The translations under genes and the position numbers were made by a program. Positions 41,148-49,214 of a stretch of 64,000 bases of DNA are shown here, in pieces. The stretch's first letter is position 1; every line of letters starts with the position of its first letter. A model generated the notes under the pieces. The model made no database searches and was not told the origin of the DNA. It saw nothing but the letters and a program-made list of their open reading frames with translations. The stretch lies in assembly GCF_030814135.1 (NCBI RefSeq), contig NZ_JAUSUQ010000007.1, forward strand, positions 141,819 to 205,818, in the 5' to 3' direction. Origin of the DNA: Caldalkalibacillus uzonensis. GTDB lineage: Bacteria > Bacillota > Bacilli > Caldalkalibacillales > Caldalkalibacillaceae.

Positions 41148-41990
41148 ATGAAAGAAGACCAAAATCAAAACCAATTGTCTTCTCAACGTGAAGAAGAGAC
41201 ACCTATTCCTTCTTCACCCTGGAAAAAACTGATGAAAAAGAAATGGTTTTTTCCGGCCGTCTACTTAGCGGCAGCAGCCCTCATCCTTGCGCTTATCACC
41301 TGGTATCAGAACAACAACTTGGACTACGCCATCGATCCTGACGACCTGTATGACTCCGTCGGCTATGAAAACGAAGGAGAAACAGGAGAAGGTGTGAGTG
41401 ATGAGGATGCTAACCTGGATCCTGACGCACTGCCTGTGACTGGCGGGCCGGAAGAGATGATCTGGCCTGTGGCTGTTGGTGACGATATCCAAGTGGTCCT
41501 CGGCTTCTTTGACGATGAAGCCAGTGAAGAGGAACAGTTGAACGCCATGGTCCAGTACGAGCGTTCCTTCCACCCCAACCAGGGTATTGACTTTGCCCAC
41601 AAGGACGGGGAAACCTTTGATGTGGTGGCCGCTTTGTCCGGTACAGTGCTCCAAGCCGATAAAGACCCTCTGGTCGGCTACTTTGTAGAATTGGAGCATG
41701 AGGACGGATTGGTAACCGTCTATCAAGGCTTGGAGGATGTGCAGGTAAGCGAAGGTGACCAGGTGAAGCAAGGTGATTTGCTTGGACGTGCTGGACGCAG
41801 TATTTTTAAGCAAGATTTGGGTGTACACGTCCACTTCCAGGTCAAAGAAAATGGTGTTCCGGTCAACCCCTATGCTTTTCTGTCTGAGCTGACCGACACC
41901 GAGGAAACGGAAGAAGAAGCCCGGTCTGAAGAAACAGATGCGGAAGATGACGCAGCTGAACAAACAGCTGAACAAGAAGATGATGAATAA
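41148..41990 (+). CDS. spoIIQ: Stage II sporulation protein Q (degenerate M23 domain)
   Basis: Forespore membrane protein that binds SpoIIIAH across the septum during engulfment. 280 residues from ATG 41148 (GAGGTG 7 bases upstream, downstream of the SigF-like promoter). One membrane helix (FFPAVYLAAAALILALITW), then an acidic linker and a LytM/M23 domain. In the first metal motif the usual His is Asn (NQGID where HxGxD is expected), while HVHF is kept, so it is probably not a working peptidase, as in Bacillus SpoIIQ. The C-terminal tail is very acidic (EETEEEARSEETDAED...). Confidence 0.9.
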   Translation: MKEDQNQNQLSSQREEETPIPSSPWKKLMKKKWFFPAVYLAAAALILALITWYQNNNLDYAIDPDDLYDSVGYENEGETGEGVSDEDANLDPDALPVTGGPEEMIWPVAVGDDIQVVLGFFDDEASEEEQLNAMVQYERSFHPNQGIDFAHKDGETFDVVAALSGTVLQADKDPLVGYFVELEHEDGLVTVYQGLEDVQVSEGDQVKQGDLLGRAGRSIFKQDLGVHVHFQVKENGVPVNPYAFLSELTDTEETEEEARSEETDAEDDAAEQTAEQEDDE

Positions 41991-42034
41991 ACAAGTCAAC
42001 AGTTTCTAGTGTGACTCCCCCTTAACCATAGAGA

Positions 42035-42086
42035 AGCCTGAGAAAGCCTCCCAGCTGTGGGACAAGCTTTTTCAGGCTATTTTTTG
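42035..42086 (+). terminator. Terminator after spoIIQ
   Basis: AGCCTGAGAAAGC (42035-42047) pairs with GCTTTTTCAGGCT (42066-42078, one mismatch), with a nested CCCAGC/GTGGG stem, then ATTTTTTG. Confidence 0.85.
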
Positions 42087-42130
42087 TGATAAAAAAATGA
42101 TCTTTTTAGCTTGTCAGGCTTGGAATTAAA

Positions 42131-42159
42131 GCATATCTCCCTTTTTTGGCCAATATAAT
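42131..42159 (+). promoter_or_regulatory. SigE-like promoter for spoIIID
   Basis: GCATATC (42131-42137) and AATATAAT (42152-42159) with a 14-bp spacer resemble mother-cell SigE boxes. SpoIIID is a SigE gene in Bacillus. Confidence 0.4.
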
Positions 42160-42191
42160 GTATCAGATTAAAAGTACAGGAGGCGAGGGGA

Positions 42192-42512
42192 GTGCACGAT
42201 TACATCAAAGAGCGAACCTTGAAAATCGGGCTGCACATTGTTGAGACCAGAGCCACGGTTCGCAAAATTGCCAAAGAATTTGGTGTATCCAAAAGCACAG
42301 TGCACAAAGATCTAACCGAGCGACTGCCCGAAATCAATCCGGAACTGGCCAACGAAGTGAAAAAGATCCTGGAATATCACAAGTCGGTGCGCCATTTGCG
42401 TGGAGGGGAAGCGACCAAGATCAAGTATAAGCAGGAGAAAAAACGAGAGACTAAAGGCAAAGTCACTGCCAAACAAGCTGTGGTCAAATCGAAAGCAAAA
42501 GCAGGTTCGTAA
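42192..42512 (+). CDS. spoIIID: Sporulation transcriptional regulator SpoIIID
   Basis: Mother-cell DNA-binding protein that tunes SigE genes and sigK. 106 residues; starts GTG (VHDYIKERT). The helix-turn-helix is KIAKEFGVSKSTVHKDLTERLP, followed by ANEVKKILEYHKSVRHLRGGEATKIKYK split by the basic region. The Lys-rich tail (KVTAKQAVVKSKAKAGS) is longer than in B. subtilis (93 residues). Confidence 0.95.
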   Translation: MHDYIKERTLKIGLHIVETRATVRKIAKEFGVSKSTVHKDLTERLPEINPELANEVKKILEYHKSVRHLRGGEATKIKYKQEKKRETKGKVTAKQAVVKSKAKAGS

Positions 42513-42669
42513 CTAATCTAAAAAATTCGACGCAAAATGGCAAATTTTTAACGTCAGAAAAAAGGATTTCCCTGATTAATTACGAAATATATATTCATAC
42601 ATACCAACTAAAAAATGCGACAGCGTGAGTACCAAGGTAAGTGGAATGATACAGGGAGGGCAAATGAAC

Positions 42670-43671
42670 ATGTTTAGTCGGGATATCGGAATCGATTTGG
42701 GAACGGCAAACGTGCTGATCCATATCAAGGGCAAAGGGATTGTGCTGAATGAACCGAGCGTTGTGGCCGTTGACAAAAACACAGGAAAAGTGCTGGCCGT
42801 TGGGGAAGAAGCCCGCCGGATGGTCGGACGGACACCAGGAAATATAGTAGCGACCCGTCCTTTAAAGGACGGTGTCATTGCCGATTTCGAAATAACGGAG
42901 GCCATGCTCAAACATTTCCTGCAAAAAATTGGCGTCAGAGGCTTTCTCAGCTCTCCGCGCATTTTAATCTGTTGTCCAACAAATATCACCTCTGTGGAAC
43001 AAAAAGCGATTCGTGAAGCAGCAGAAAAAAGCGGAGCCAAGCGTGTCTTTTTAGAGGAAGAACCGAAAGTGGCAGCCATTGGCGCGGGCATGGACATCTT
43101 CCAACCCAGTGGAAATATGGTTGTTGATATTGGCGGTGGTACAACGGATATTGCCGTACTCTCCATGGGAGACATTGTCACCGCCTCTTCTATCAAAATG
43201 GCAGGGGACAAGTTCGATCAAGCCATTCAACATTTTATTAAACGGAAGTACAAGCTGTTGGTTGGGGAGCGGACGGCGGAAGATGTGAAACACCAGATTG
43301 CTACTGTATTTCCTGCTGCTCGTCAGGAAGAAATGGACATCCGCGGGCGGGACCTTGTCTCCGGGCTGCCCAAAACGATCACCATTACCTCCAATGAGGT
43401 CTACGAGGCATTGAAAGAGTCGGTGGAATACATTGTGTCCGCTGCCAGAGGCGTGTTGGAACGGACGCCCCCGGAATTGTCAGCGGATATCATTGACAAG
43501 GGCATCATTATTACCGGCGGGGGTGCGCTCTTGCACGGCATGGACATGCTGCTGACCGAAACGTTGCAAGTGCCTGCCTTGGTTGCGGACGATCCGATGA
43601 CCTGCGTCGCCCGGGGAACAGGCATGATGCTGGAAAATTTGGATCGCATCCTCAGGAAAGCACTGGTATAA
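42670..43671 (+). CDS. mbl: Cell-shape determining protein Mbl (MreB-like)
   Basis: Actin-like protein guiding lateral wall synthesis, 333 residues from ATG 42670 (GGGAGGG 9 bases upstream). Starts MFSRDIGIDLGTANVL; phosphate loops DIGIDLGTAN and VVDIGGGTTDIAV; adenosine motif GVIITGGGA-like GIIITGGGALLHG. Located between spoIIID and flhO as in B. subtilis, which identifies it as Mbl rather than MreB. Confidence 0.95.
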   Translation: MFSRDIGIDLGTANVLIHIKGKGIVLNEPSVVAVDKNTGKVLAVGEEARRMVGRTPGNIVATRPLKDGVIADFEITEAMLKHFLQKIGVRGFLSSPRILICCPTNITSVEQKAIREAAEKSGAKRVFLEEEPKVAAIGAGMDIFQPSGNMVVDIGGGTTDIAVLSMGDIVTASSIKMAGDKFDQAIQHFIKRKYKLLVGERTAEDVKHQIATVFPAARQEEMDIRGRDLVSGLPKTITITSNEVYEALKESVEYIVSAARGVLERTPPELSADIIDKGIIITGGGALLHGMDMLLTETLQVPALVADDPMTCVARGTGMMLENLDRILRKALV

Positions 43672-43709
43672 CTTGTGTGAACAAAAGCGAAACAAAGGGA
43701 GGAGAAATG

Positions 43710-44660
43710 ATGTTTAAAGGTGTCTATACCGCTGCATCAGGGATGATTAGTGCTGAACGGGTGCAAGAAATGCTCAGCCACAACCTGGCCAATGCCCAGA
43801 CACCGGGTTATAAACAAGATCGGACTGCCATCAGGGCCTTTCCGGAGATGCTCATGCAGCGTATCCAGGCCCAGCAGGGTACAGGCTTAAGTGGCGGCTC
43901 AGCCAGAGGGATGGGCACAGTAGGGGCAGGGCGCAGCCTGACCCCCATTGGCACGTTACATACGGGCGTCTATGCCCAGGAAGGTGTGCCTCAATTTAGC
44001 CAGGGACCCATTCAGGAGACAGGACGGACCCTGGATGTGGCCATTATTGATCAAAGTTTGCCCGCCAATCCAGAGACGGGCCGGCAGGGACAGCTCTTTT
44101 TTGCTGTGCAAGTGGGAGATGACGGTGAGATCCGCTACACCAGAAACGGCCAATTTGCGATAGATGCAGAAGGCTATCTGGTCACGCCTGAAGGGTATTA
44201 CGTGTTGGATGAGGCGCTTAATCCCATCTATACCGGCAATGACCTGTTTGTGGTCACAGAAGATGGGCATATCCTCCTGGATCCCCAAGTTTTGGCCACT
44301 GGTCCCGCAGGTGTTAATCCTGAACCCCGCCTGTGGCTGGGTTATACGGAACAGCCTCACCACCTGGTCAGAGAGGGGCACGGCTTGTGGCGCTGGGCAG
44401 GAGCTGCGGGAGAAGCGGACGAGCCTTTTGCTGAACCACAACTGATCGATGCAGTCCCCTTTCTGAATGCTGCGCAGAATGGGGGCAATGTGACCTTTCG
44501 TGTTCAACAGGGTTTTATTGAACAGTCCAATGTGGATGTCAGCCAAACCATGACCCAGATGCTGATGCAGTATCGCTTATATGAAGCCAATCAAAGAGTG
44601 CTGCAAACCTATGACCGCAGCATGGAGCTGGCTGCCAACCAGATCGGCAAATTGTACTAA
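43710..44660 (+). CDS. flhO: Flagellar hook-basal body rod protein (FlhO/FlgG family)
   Basis: Distal rod component, 316 residues. N-terminal rod motif FKGVYTAASGMISAERVQEMLSHNLANAQTPGYK split across start, and C-terminal coiled helix SNVDVSQTMTQMLMQYRLYEANQRVL. AAAGGGAGG precedes ATG 43710. flhO and flhP follow mbl in B. subtilis, away from the main fla/che operon. Confidence 0.9.
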   Translation: MFKGVYTAASGMISAERVQEMLSHNLANAQTPGYKQDRTAIRAFPEMLMQRIQAQQGTGLSGGSARGMGTVGAGRSLTPIGTLHTGVYAQEGVPQFSQGPIQETGRTLDVAIIDQSLPANPETGRQGQLFFAVQVGDDGEIRYTRNGQFAIDAEGYLVTPEGYYVLDEALNPIYTGNDLFVVTEDGHILLDPQVLATGPAGVNPEPRLWLGYTEQPHHLVREGHGLWRWAGAAGEADEPFAEPQLIDAVPFLNAAQNGGNVTFRVQQGFIEQSNVDVSQTMTQMLMQYRLYEANQRVLQTYDRSMELAANQIGKLY

Positions 44661-44704
44661 AGCTAGCAAATTGATGAAGATAAAAGAAGAGGAGGAGTCT
44701 TGCC

Positions 44705-45565
44705 ATGAACCGGATCATGCTCACCTCAGCCACCTCTTTGCGCCAATTGCAGCTTAAAGTGGATACCCATGCCCACAATCTGTCCAATCTGAATACAGCG
44801 GGCTTTAAACGGAGAGAAGCCACCTTTCAGGATCTCTTAACCCAACAGATCTATAACCAGCCCCATCCCGGGCAGGAAGCGGGCCGCCTCACGCCCTACG
44901 GGGTGCGTATCGGACACGGAGTCCGCATCAGCCAAACCACCTTGCGCCCCGAGCAAGGCGGAGTCCTGGTCACGGAGCGTCCGCTGGACTTCATGATTGA
45001 AGGTCCTCACGCCTGGTTCCGCCTGGGGCACACGGCGGTCGGTGAAGCCGGTGTCGAGGCAGGGGAAGTGGTCTATACCCGGGACGGCCACTTTCAGTTG
45101 GCTCCCCATCCGGAGCTGGACGGTTTGGTCAGGGTGGTGGCTGCTGACGGCTCACCCCTCTTGGCGGCCGACGGCGGGCAGATTACATTTCCAGCCCATT
45201 ATGATACAATAGAGCTCAGGGAAGATGGAACACTGTTGGCCTATCCCGCTCAAACACCACAGGAGAGCGTGGAGTACAACCTGGCTGTGGCTTATATCGA
45301 CCGGCCTGACCAGCTGGTGGCCATTGGCGACAACCGCTTTCGCTGGCCTGGTGATGCGGCCGATATTGAACTGATTAACCTGGTTGAGCAAGAGCCTGGC
45401 GGGCGGACCATCCGTTTGCGCCAGGGGGCCTTGGAAACGTCCAATGTGGACCTGGCTCAAGAAATGACCCAGGTGATGGCCACCCAGCGCCTGATGCAAC
45501 TGCAGGCCCGTTCCATCTCTATTGCCGATGACATGATGGGCTTGGCCAATTCAATTCGTGCATAA
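44705..45565 (+). CDS. flhP: Flagellar hook-basal body rod protein (FlhP/FlgG family)
   Basis: Second rod protein, 286 residues, paralogue of the upstream gene. N-terminal HAHNLSNLNTAGFKRREATF and C-terminal ETSNVDLAQEMTQVMATQRLMQLQARSI are the axial-protein family ends. AGAGGAGG upstream. Confidence 0.9.
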   Translation: MNRIMLTSATSLRQLQLKVDTHAHNLSNLNTAGFKRREATFQDLLTQQIYNQPHPGQEAGRLTPYGVRIGHGVRISQTTLRPEQGGVLVTERPLDFMIEGPHAWFRLGHTAVGEAGVEAGEVVYTRDGHFQLAPHPELDGLVRVVAADGSPLLAADGGQITFPAHYDTIELREDGTLLAYPAQTPQESVEYNLAVAYIDRPDQLVAIGDNRFRWPGDAADIELINLVEQEPGGRTIRLRQGALETSNVDLAQEMTQVMATQRLMQLQARSISIADDMMGLANSIRA

Positions 45566-45589
45566 GCCCTTGGTGAAGGGGATATTCTA

Positions 45590-45853
45590 ATGGGGACACA
45601 ACAGGAAGGAAAACAACAGGAGGAGCAGGAGAAGAAGAAAAAAAAGCAGAAGATTATGCTGGTTAAGAAGCGCCTGTGGTGGCAGCGCATCTTACTGTTT
45701 ATGGCCAAGTGGCTGTTTGTTTTCTTTTGCTTTTTTATAGCGCTAGTGGCCGGCCTGATCGTTGGTTTTGGGATATTGGGCAAGGAAGACTGGCGGCTGG
45801 TGTTGAATATTGAGACCTGGAAACACATCTACAATCTGGTTTTTAAGGAGTAA
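45590..45853 (+). CDS. EpuA-family small membrane protein (annotated elsewhere as RNA polymerase beta-like)
   Basis: An 87-residue protein: Lys/Glu/Gln-rich N-terminus (EQEKKKKKQKIM), a cluster VKKRLWWQRI, one membrane helix (WLFVFFCFFIALVAGLIVGFGILG) and a short outer tail ending WKHIYNLVFKE. This is the EpuA/DUF layout found downstream of flhP or in the fabZ region of Bacillales. The frequent database name DNA-directed RNA polymerase subunit beta is misleading; no polymerase motif is present. Confidence 0.7.
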   Translation: MGTQQEGKQQEEQEKKKKKQKIMLVKKRLWWQRILLFMAKWLFVFFCFFIALVAGLIVGFGILGKEDWRLVLNIETWKHIYNLVFKE

Positions 45854-45891
45854 AACAGGCAGGGAGATACATATACATCTGTTAATGGGAT

Positions 45892-45918
45892 AACTTCGGT
45901 AGCACGGCCGAAGTTTTT
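45892..45918 (+). terminator. Terminator after the EpuA-like gene
   Basis: AACTTCGG (45892-45899)/CCGAAGTT (45908-45915), 8-base loop, then TTTCT. Confidence 0.8.
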
Positions 45919-45948
45919 CTGCTATGGTGTATAGAGAGGAAGAACGCG

Positions 45949-46485
45949 ATGAATGTACCGAACCTGATTACGGTCACCCGTTTTTTCTTCATACCGCTGT
46001 TTTGGCTCGCTTTTTTCTCCGGTGCAGAGCATGCCAACCTGCTGGCCTTTGCCGTGCTGATCCTGGCCGGTTTGAGCGATATGCTGGATGGGTACCTGGC
46101 CCGTAAAACGCAGCAAGTGACTGAAACAGGGAAATTGCTGGATCCGTTGGCTGATAAATTGATGATGATTACGGTTATTTTGGCCTTTGTCATTGACGGG
46201 CGCATTTCCTGGTTAGCGGCCGGCGTCTTTTTCATCCGGGATCTGGGTATGATCTTCGTTTCCATGTTTGTTCATTTCCGGGGCAAACGGCAAGTGCCTG
46301 CCGCCAATTGGTTTGGCAAGGCGACCACGGTGTTATACTATGTCGTCTTTTTAATGATTATGTTTCAGTTGCCGTACTATCGGGAAGGCTTGTGGATGGC
46401 CATCGGTTTTTCCATTATCACCAGCCTGGTGTATCTGTTTACCTACCTGCGCATGGATCCCAATGTGAAAAGAGCCCCCCAGTAA
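45949..46485 (+). CDS. CDP-alcohol phosphatidyltransferase (PgsA-like)
   Basis: A 178-residue membrane enzyme transferring a phosphatidyl group from CDP-diacylglycerol to an alcohol, usually glycerol-3-P (phosphatidylglycerol-P synthase) or PG (cardiolipin). The signature D44-D47-G48-A51-R52-G61-D65-D69 is complete (LSDMLDGYLARK...GKLLDPLAD). About six helices. It is not in the usual pgsA context, so it may be a second, cardiolipin-type enzyme; the substrate is unproven. Confidence 0.85.
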   Translation: MNVPNLITVTRFFFIPLFWLAFFSGAEHANLLAFAVLILAGLSDMLDGYLARKTQQVTETGKLLDPLADKLMMITVILAFVIDGRISWLAAGVFFIRDLGMIFVSMFVHFRGKRQVPAANWFGKATTVLYYVVFLMIMFQLPYYREGLWMAIGFSIITSLVYLFTYLRMDPNVKRAPQ

Positions 46486-46520
46486 CCACGGATGTTCACT
46501 GGGAGACTCCTTTATGTGAA

Positions 46521-46545
46521 CCCCAACTTTCCATGGAAAGCGGGG
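46521..46545 (+). other. Hairpin between the CDP-alcohol transferase gene and fabZ
   Basis: CCCC-AA-CTTTCC-AT-GGAAAG-C-GGGG folds into a near-perfect stem without a T run; role unknown. The rest of the 174-base gap shows no gene. Confidence 0.6.
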
Positions 46546-46659
46546 ACATTACATAGTTTGTACGCCTGTGAAGGCTTTATACCATGGCAGATCAACCTGA
46601 TTTTGGCCTAAGGCTGTTAAGCTGAAATTGGCCTGGACCTGTAGAAAGGAGAAGTGGAC

Positions 46660-47094
46660 ATGCTGGACATTGAACAGATTAAAGAGATCATTCCCCACCG
46701 TTATCCCTTTTTGCTGGTGGACCGCATCCTGGAGGTGGAGGAAGGGAAGCGGGCTGTAGGTCTCAAAAATGTAACAGCTAATGAGGCATTTTTTAACGGC
46801 CATTTTCCCGGCTACCCGGTGATGCCCGGGGTGCTGATCGTGGAAGCTCTGGCCCAGGTGGGCGCTGTGGCCATTCTCAAGAAAGAGGAGAACCGGGGAC
46901 GCCTTGCCTTCTTTGCCGGGATTGACAATTTCCGCTTCAAAGGGCAAGTCAAACCGGGCGACACCTTGCACCTGGAAGTGGAGCTGACCCGCGTGCGCGG
47001 CTCGATCGGCAAAGGGCACGGGGCAGCCACAGTGAATGGGGAAGTGGTGGCTGAAGGCGACCTGATGTTTGCTCTGGGAGAGAAGCAAGGTTAA
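46660..47094 (+). CDS. fabZ: 3-hydroxyacyl-ACP dehydratase FabZ
   Basis: Dehydrates beta-hydroxyacyl-ACP in fatty acid synthesis. 144 residues from ATG 46660 (AAAGGAG 8 bases upstream). Hot-dog fold with catalytic H48 ([12 protein letters not shown]) and E62 (LIVEALAQ); [11 protein letters not shown] near the start. Confidence 0.96.
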   Translation: MLDIEQIKEIIPHRYPFLLVDRILEVEEGKRAVGLKNVTANEAFFNGHFPGYPVMPGVLIVEALAQVGAVAILKKEENRGRLAFFAGIDNFRFKGQVKPGDTLHLEVELTRVRGSIGKGHGAATVNGEVVAEGDLMFALGEKQG

Positions 47095-47124
47095 TATGGC
47101 AACCGGCAAATTGAACCTGGTATC

Positions 47125-47163
47125 TTAACACAATCTTTACACTGCTTTTAACCGTCCTTAACA
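47125..47163 (+). promoter_or_regulatory. TTAACA direct-repeat array (PhoP-box style) before a microprotein gene
   Basis: TTAACA (47125), TTTACA (47136), TTTAAC or TTAACC (47147/47148) and TTAACA (47158) are spaced 11 bases apart. GATAAT (47173-47178) follows; a start near 47185 would place the array at about -60 to -22, the position of PhoP core binding at activated B. subtilis promoters. Confidence 0.7.
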
Positions 47164-47212
47164 TCTTTTGGGGATAATCAAAGTAAAAGATGATCTCCAA
47201 AGGGTGGAACGA

Positions 47213-47308
47213 ATGGAATGTGTGGAAGGGATTTTAAAAGGGTTACTGTTGGTGTTGCCGTTCTGGCTCATTGTGGGGATTGTTGTGGTTGTGATCATAT
47301 TACTGTAA
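47213..47308 (+). CDS. 31-residue single-helix membrane microprotein
   Basis: A tiny gene with AAGGGTGG 5 bases before its ATG. The product is MECVEGILKGLL... followed by an almost unbroken hydrophobic run (VLPFWLIVGIVVVVIILL), so one membrane helix with a short charged head (E2, E5, K9). It has its own repeat-array promoter and terminator. No family recognised. Its expression signals, rather than its sequence, make it credible. Confidence 0.65.
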   Translation: MECVEGILKGLLLVLPFWLIVGIVVVVIILL

Positions 47309-47329
47309 AAGCACAGGCATTTAGCTGAT

Positions 47330-47353
47330 TCCGCCTTGGGGCGGATTTTTTAT
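47330..47353 (+). terminator. Terminator after the microprotein gene
   Basis: TCCGCC (47330-47335)/GGCGGA (47340-47345), TTGG loop, then TTTTTTAT. Confidence 0.85.
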
Positions 47354-47527
47354 ATCCTAAAGCCTTCGCGGAAAAAGCAGATTTATAGGGGTATTTGTAG
47401 ATCAATCGTACAAATTGTGAAAAAGTGACTAGAAAAAACGGAGGAATTTGTTTACAATGGATATGAGTGTTGACAAGCAATCATCATTAATCCTGCTATG
47501 ACAATGGGAAAGAGTTGGAGGCGCGTT

Positions 47528-48277
47528 ATGGAGAAACGGGAAGTGCAAGAGCTAGATTTAAGAGAATTGTTTGCTATTCTTAGCAAAAGATTGCCTTTGA
47601 TCGGCATTATTACTGCGGTTGCGATTCTGGTGAGCGGTCTTGTCAGTTACTTTGTCATTACACCGCAATATGAAGCCACAGCAGAGATTCTGGTTAACCA
47701 GAGCCGGCCTGGCAGTGAAATTAATCAAGGAGATATTCGCACCAATCTGGAATTGATGAATACATACCAAGTGGTGATTAAAAGTCCGCGCATTTTAGAG
47801 CTGGTCATTGAACGTTATAATCTGGACAAGACATTTAACGAACTGAATGAGCAAATTAACGTCAGTGCCGTACGTGACTCCCAGGTCATGTCGGTCTCCG
47901 TCACCGATCCCAGCCCTGAACAAGCAGCTTTTATTGCCAATGCAGTAGCGGAAACGTTTCAGCGGGAAATTGTCAACTTGATGAATGTAGATAATGTACA
48001 TATTATGGCTGAAGCCAAGCTGCCAGACAAACCAACACCGGTCAAGCCAAAACCGTTGCTCAATATGGCCATCGCAGGTGTCGTCGGTTTGATGACCGCT
48101 GTGGGACTGGCCTTCTTACTGGAGTATCTGGATAATACTATCAAGACTGAGCAAGATGTGGAACGCATCTTGGGACTGCCTGTCTTAGGCACCATTGCCC
48201 ACATGGAGGAACCGACTGCCCATACAGCCAGAGTGCGGCACAGCCGGAAAGTAGGAGGAGAACAAATTGAAGCCTAG
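47528..48277 (+). CDS. Polysaccharide co-polymerase / tyrosine kinase modulator (Wzz/CapA/YveK type)
   Basis: A 249-residue chain-length determinant protein that also activates the partner kinase. ATG 47528 with GGAG 7 bases upstream. Two membrane helices (about 26-48 and 181-203) flank an extracellular domain (YEATAEILVNQS...). The proline-rich KLPDKPTPVKPKP before TM2 is typical. The cytoplasmic tail (EYLDNTIKTEQDVERILGLPVLG) contacts the kinase. First gene of the EPS locus, overlapping the kinase gene by 11 bases. Confidence 0.92.
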   Translation: MEKREVQELDLRELFAILSKRLPLIGIITAVAILVSGLVSYFVITPQYEATAEILVNQSRPGSEINQGDIRTNLELMNTYQVVIKSPRILELVIERYNLDKTFNELNEQINVSAVRDSQVMSVSVTDPSPEQAAFIANAVAETFQREIVNLMNVDNVHIMAEAKLPDKPTPVKPKPLLNMAIAGVVGLMTAVGLAFLLEYLDNTIKTEQDVERILGLPVLGTIAHMEEPTAHTARVRHSRKVGGEQIEA

Positions 48278-48962
48278 ACAATCTGCCACTAAACGACGCT
48301 CACTGATTACCTTGCAGGATCCCAAATCACCGATTTCGGAAGCGTTTCGCACCTTAAGAACCAATATCCAATTTGCCAGTGTAGATAAGGAACTGCGTAC
48401 TCTGATGGTGACCAGTACCGGACCAGGAGAAGGAAAGTCCACCGTTTCAGCTAACTTGGCTATTACCCTGGCCCAAGCAGGCAAATCTGTTCTTTTCATA
48501 GATGCAGATATGCGCAAACCAACGGTGAATCATACCTTCAGCTTCCTGAATAACGAAGGTTTAACCAATGTACTGTCCGGTGGTGCGACACTGGAGGAAG
48601 TGATCCGCACCGATACGGATGTGGAAGGGTTGGAAGTGCTCACCTCAGGGCCCATTCCGCCCAACCCGGCAGAGCTGCTGGGCTCTAAGCGGATGAAAGC
48701 GCTTATTGAAGAAGCCCAAACGAAATATGATGTGGTGCTGTTTGATACACCGCCGGTTATTGCCGTAACAGATGCGCAGATTCTGGCGAGTCAAGTAGAT
48801 GGTGTGATTCTGGTTGTCAGTTCGGGGAAGACGAATCAAGAACTGGCCGTGAAAGCCAAGGGTTTACTAGAAACAGTACAAGCGAATATTATCGGCTGTG
48901 TCTTAAATAACCGCAAGCTGTCCAATAATAGTCACTACTATTACTATTATGGGGAGCGCTAG
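48267..48962 (+). CDS. Bacterial tyrosine kinase (BY-kinase, CapB/YwqD/EpsB type)
   Basis: A 231-residue cytoplasmic BY-kinase controlling EPS polymerisation. TTG 48267 with AGGAGGA 7 bases upstream. Walker A GPGEGKST (52-59), Walker A' LFIDADMRKP, Walker B VVLFDTPP. The C-terminus ends in a run of five tyrosines (Y224-Y228), the autophosphorylation cluster. Its counter-acting phosphatase is the gene at 49215. Confidence 0.93.
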   Translation: MKPRQSATKRRSLITLQDPKSPISEAFRTLRTNIQFASVDKELRTLMVTSTGPGEGKSTVSANLAITLAQAGKSVLFIDADMRKPTVNHTFSFLNNEGLTNVLSGGATLEEVIRTDTDVEGLEVLTSGPIPPNPAELLGSKRMKALIEEAQTKYDVVLFDTPPVIAVTDAQILASQVDGVILVVSSGKTNQELAVKAKGLLETVQANIIGCVLNNRKLSNNSHYYYYYGER

Positions 48963-48988
48963 GTTTAGAAAAAGTTCTGGCCATGACT

Positions 48989-49046
48989 GAAATTTTAGCC
49001 GTGCAACTCTATTGCTTATGACTGGAGGCTAAAATTTCTCTTTTTA
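48989..49046 (+). terminator. Terminator/attenuator after the BY-kinase gene
   Basis: GAAATTTTAGCC (48989-49000) pairs perfectly with GGCTAAAATTTC (49027-49038), 26-base loop, then TCTTTTTATT. Confidence 0.8.
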
Positions 49047-49065
49047 TTAAGCGTATATTAACTCG

Positions 49066-49090
49066 ATTCGACATTATTCGACATCATTCG
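49066..49090 (+). repeat. 10-bp direct repeats ATTCGACAT(T/C)
   Basis: ATTCGACATT (49066), ATTCGACATC (49076) and a half copy ATTCG (49086), one per helical turn, just upstream of the -35 of the phosphatase promoter. Possible regulator site. Confidence 0.6.
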
Positions 49091-49093
49091 CTA

Positions 49094-49122
49094 TGGAAAT
49101 ATTTTGCTAAGGCAGATATAAT
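49094..49122 (+). promoter_or_regulatory. Promoter before the EPS phosphatase gene
   Basis: TGGAAA (49094-49099), 17-bp spacer, perfect TATAAT (49117-49122). Confidence 0.6.
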
Positions 49123-49163
49123 ATATTTCATAGTACAAAAGTTTATATTTTATAGTACAAAAG
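49123..49163 (+). repeat. 19-bp direct repeat overlapping the predicted transcription start
   Basis: ATATTTCATAGTACAAAAG (49123-49141) and ATATTTTATAGTACAAAAG (49145-49163) differ at one base and are 22 bp apart, two helical turns. Lying just after the -10, they look like a repressor operator. Confidence 0.75.
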
Positions 49164-49214
49164 AACTTATTTTTATCATATATTGGATCTTGACTGTGGG
49201 ATGGGGTGGATAAC

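Noticed and set aside
46549..47109. Minus-strand 186-codon frame over fabZ
   Set aside because: Antisense to the clear FabZ catalytic motifs.
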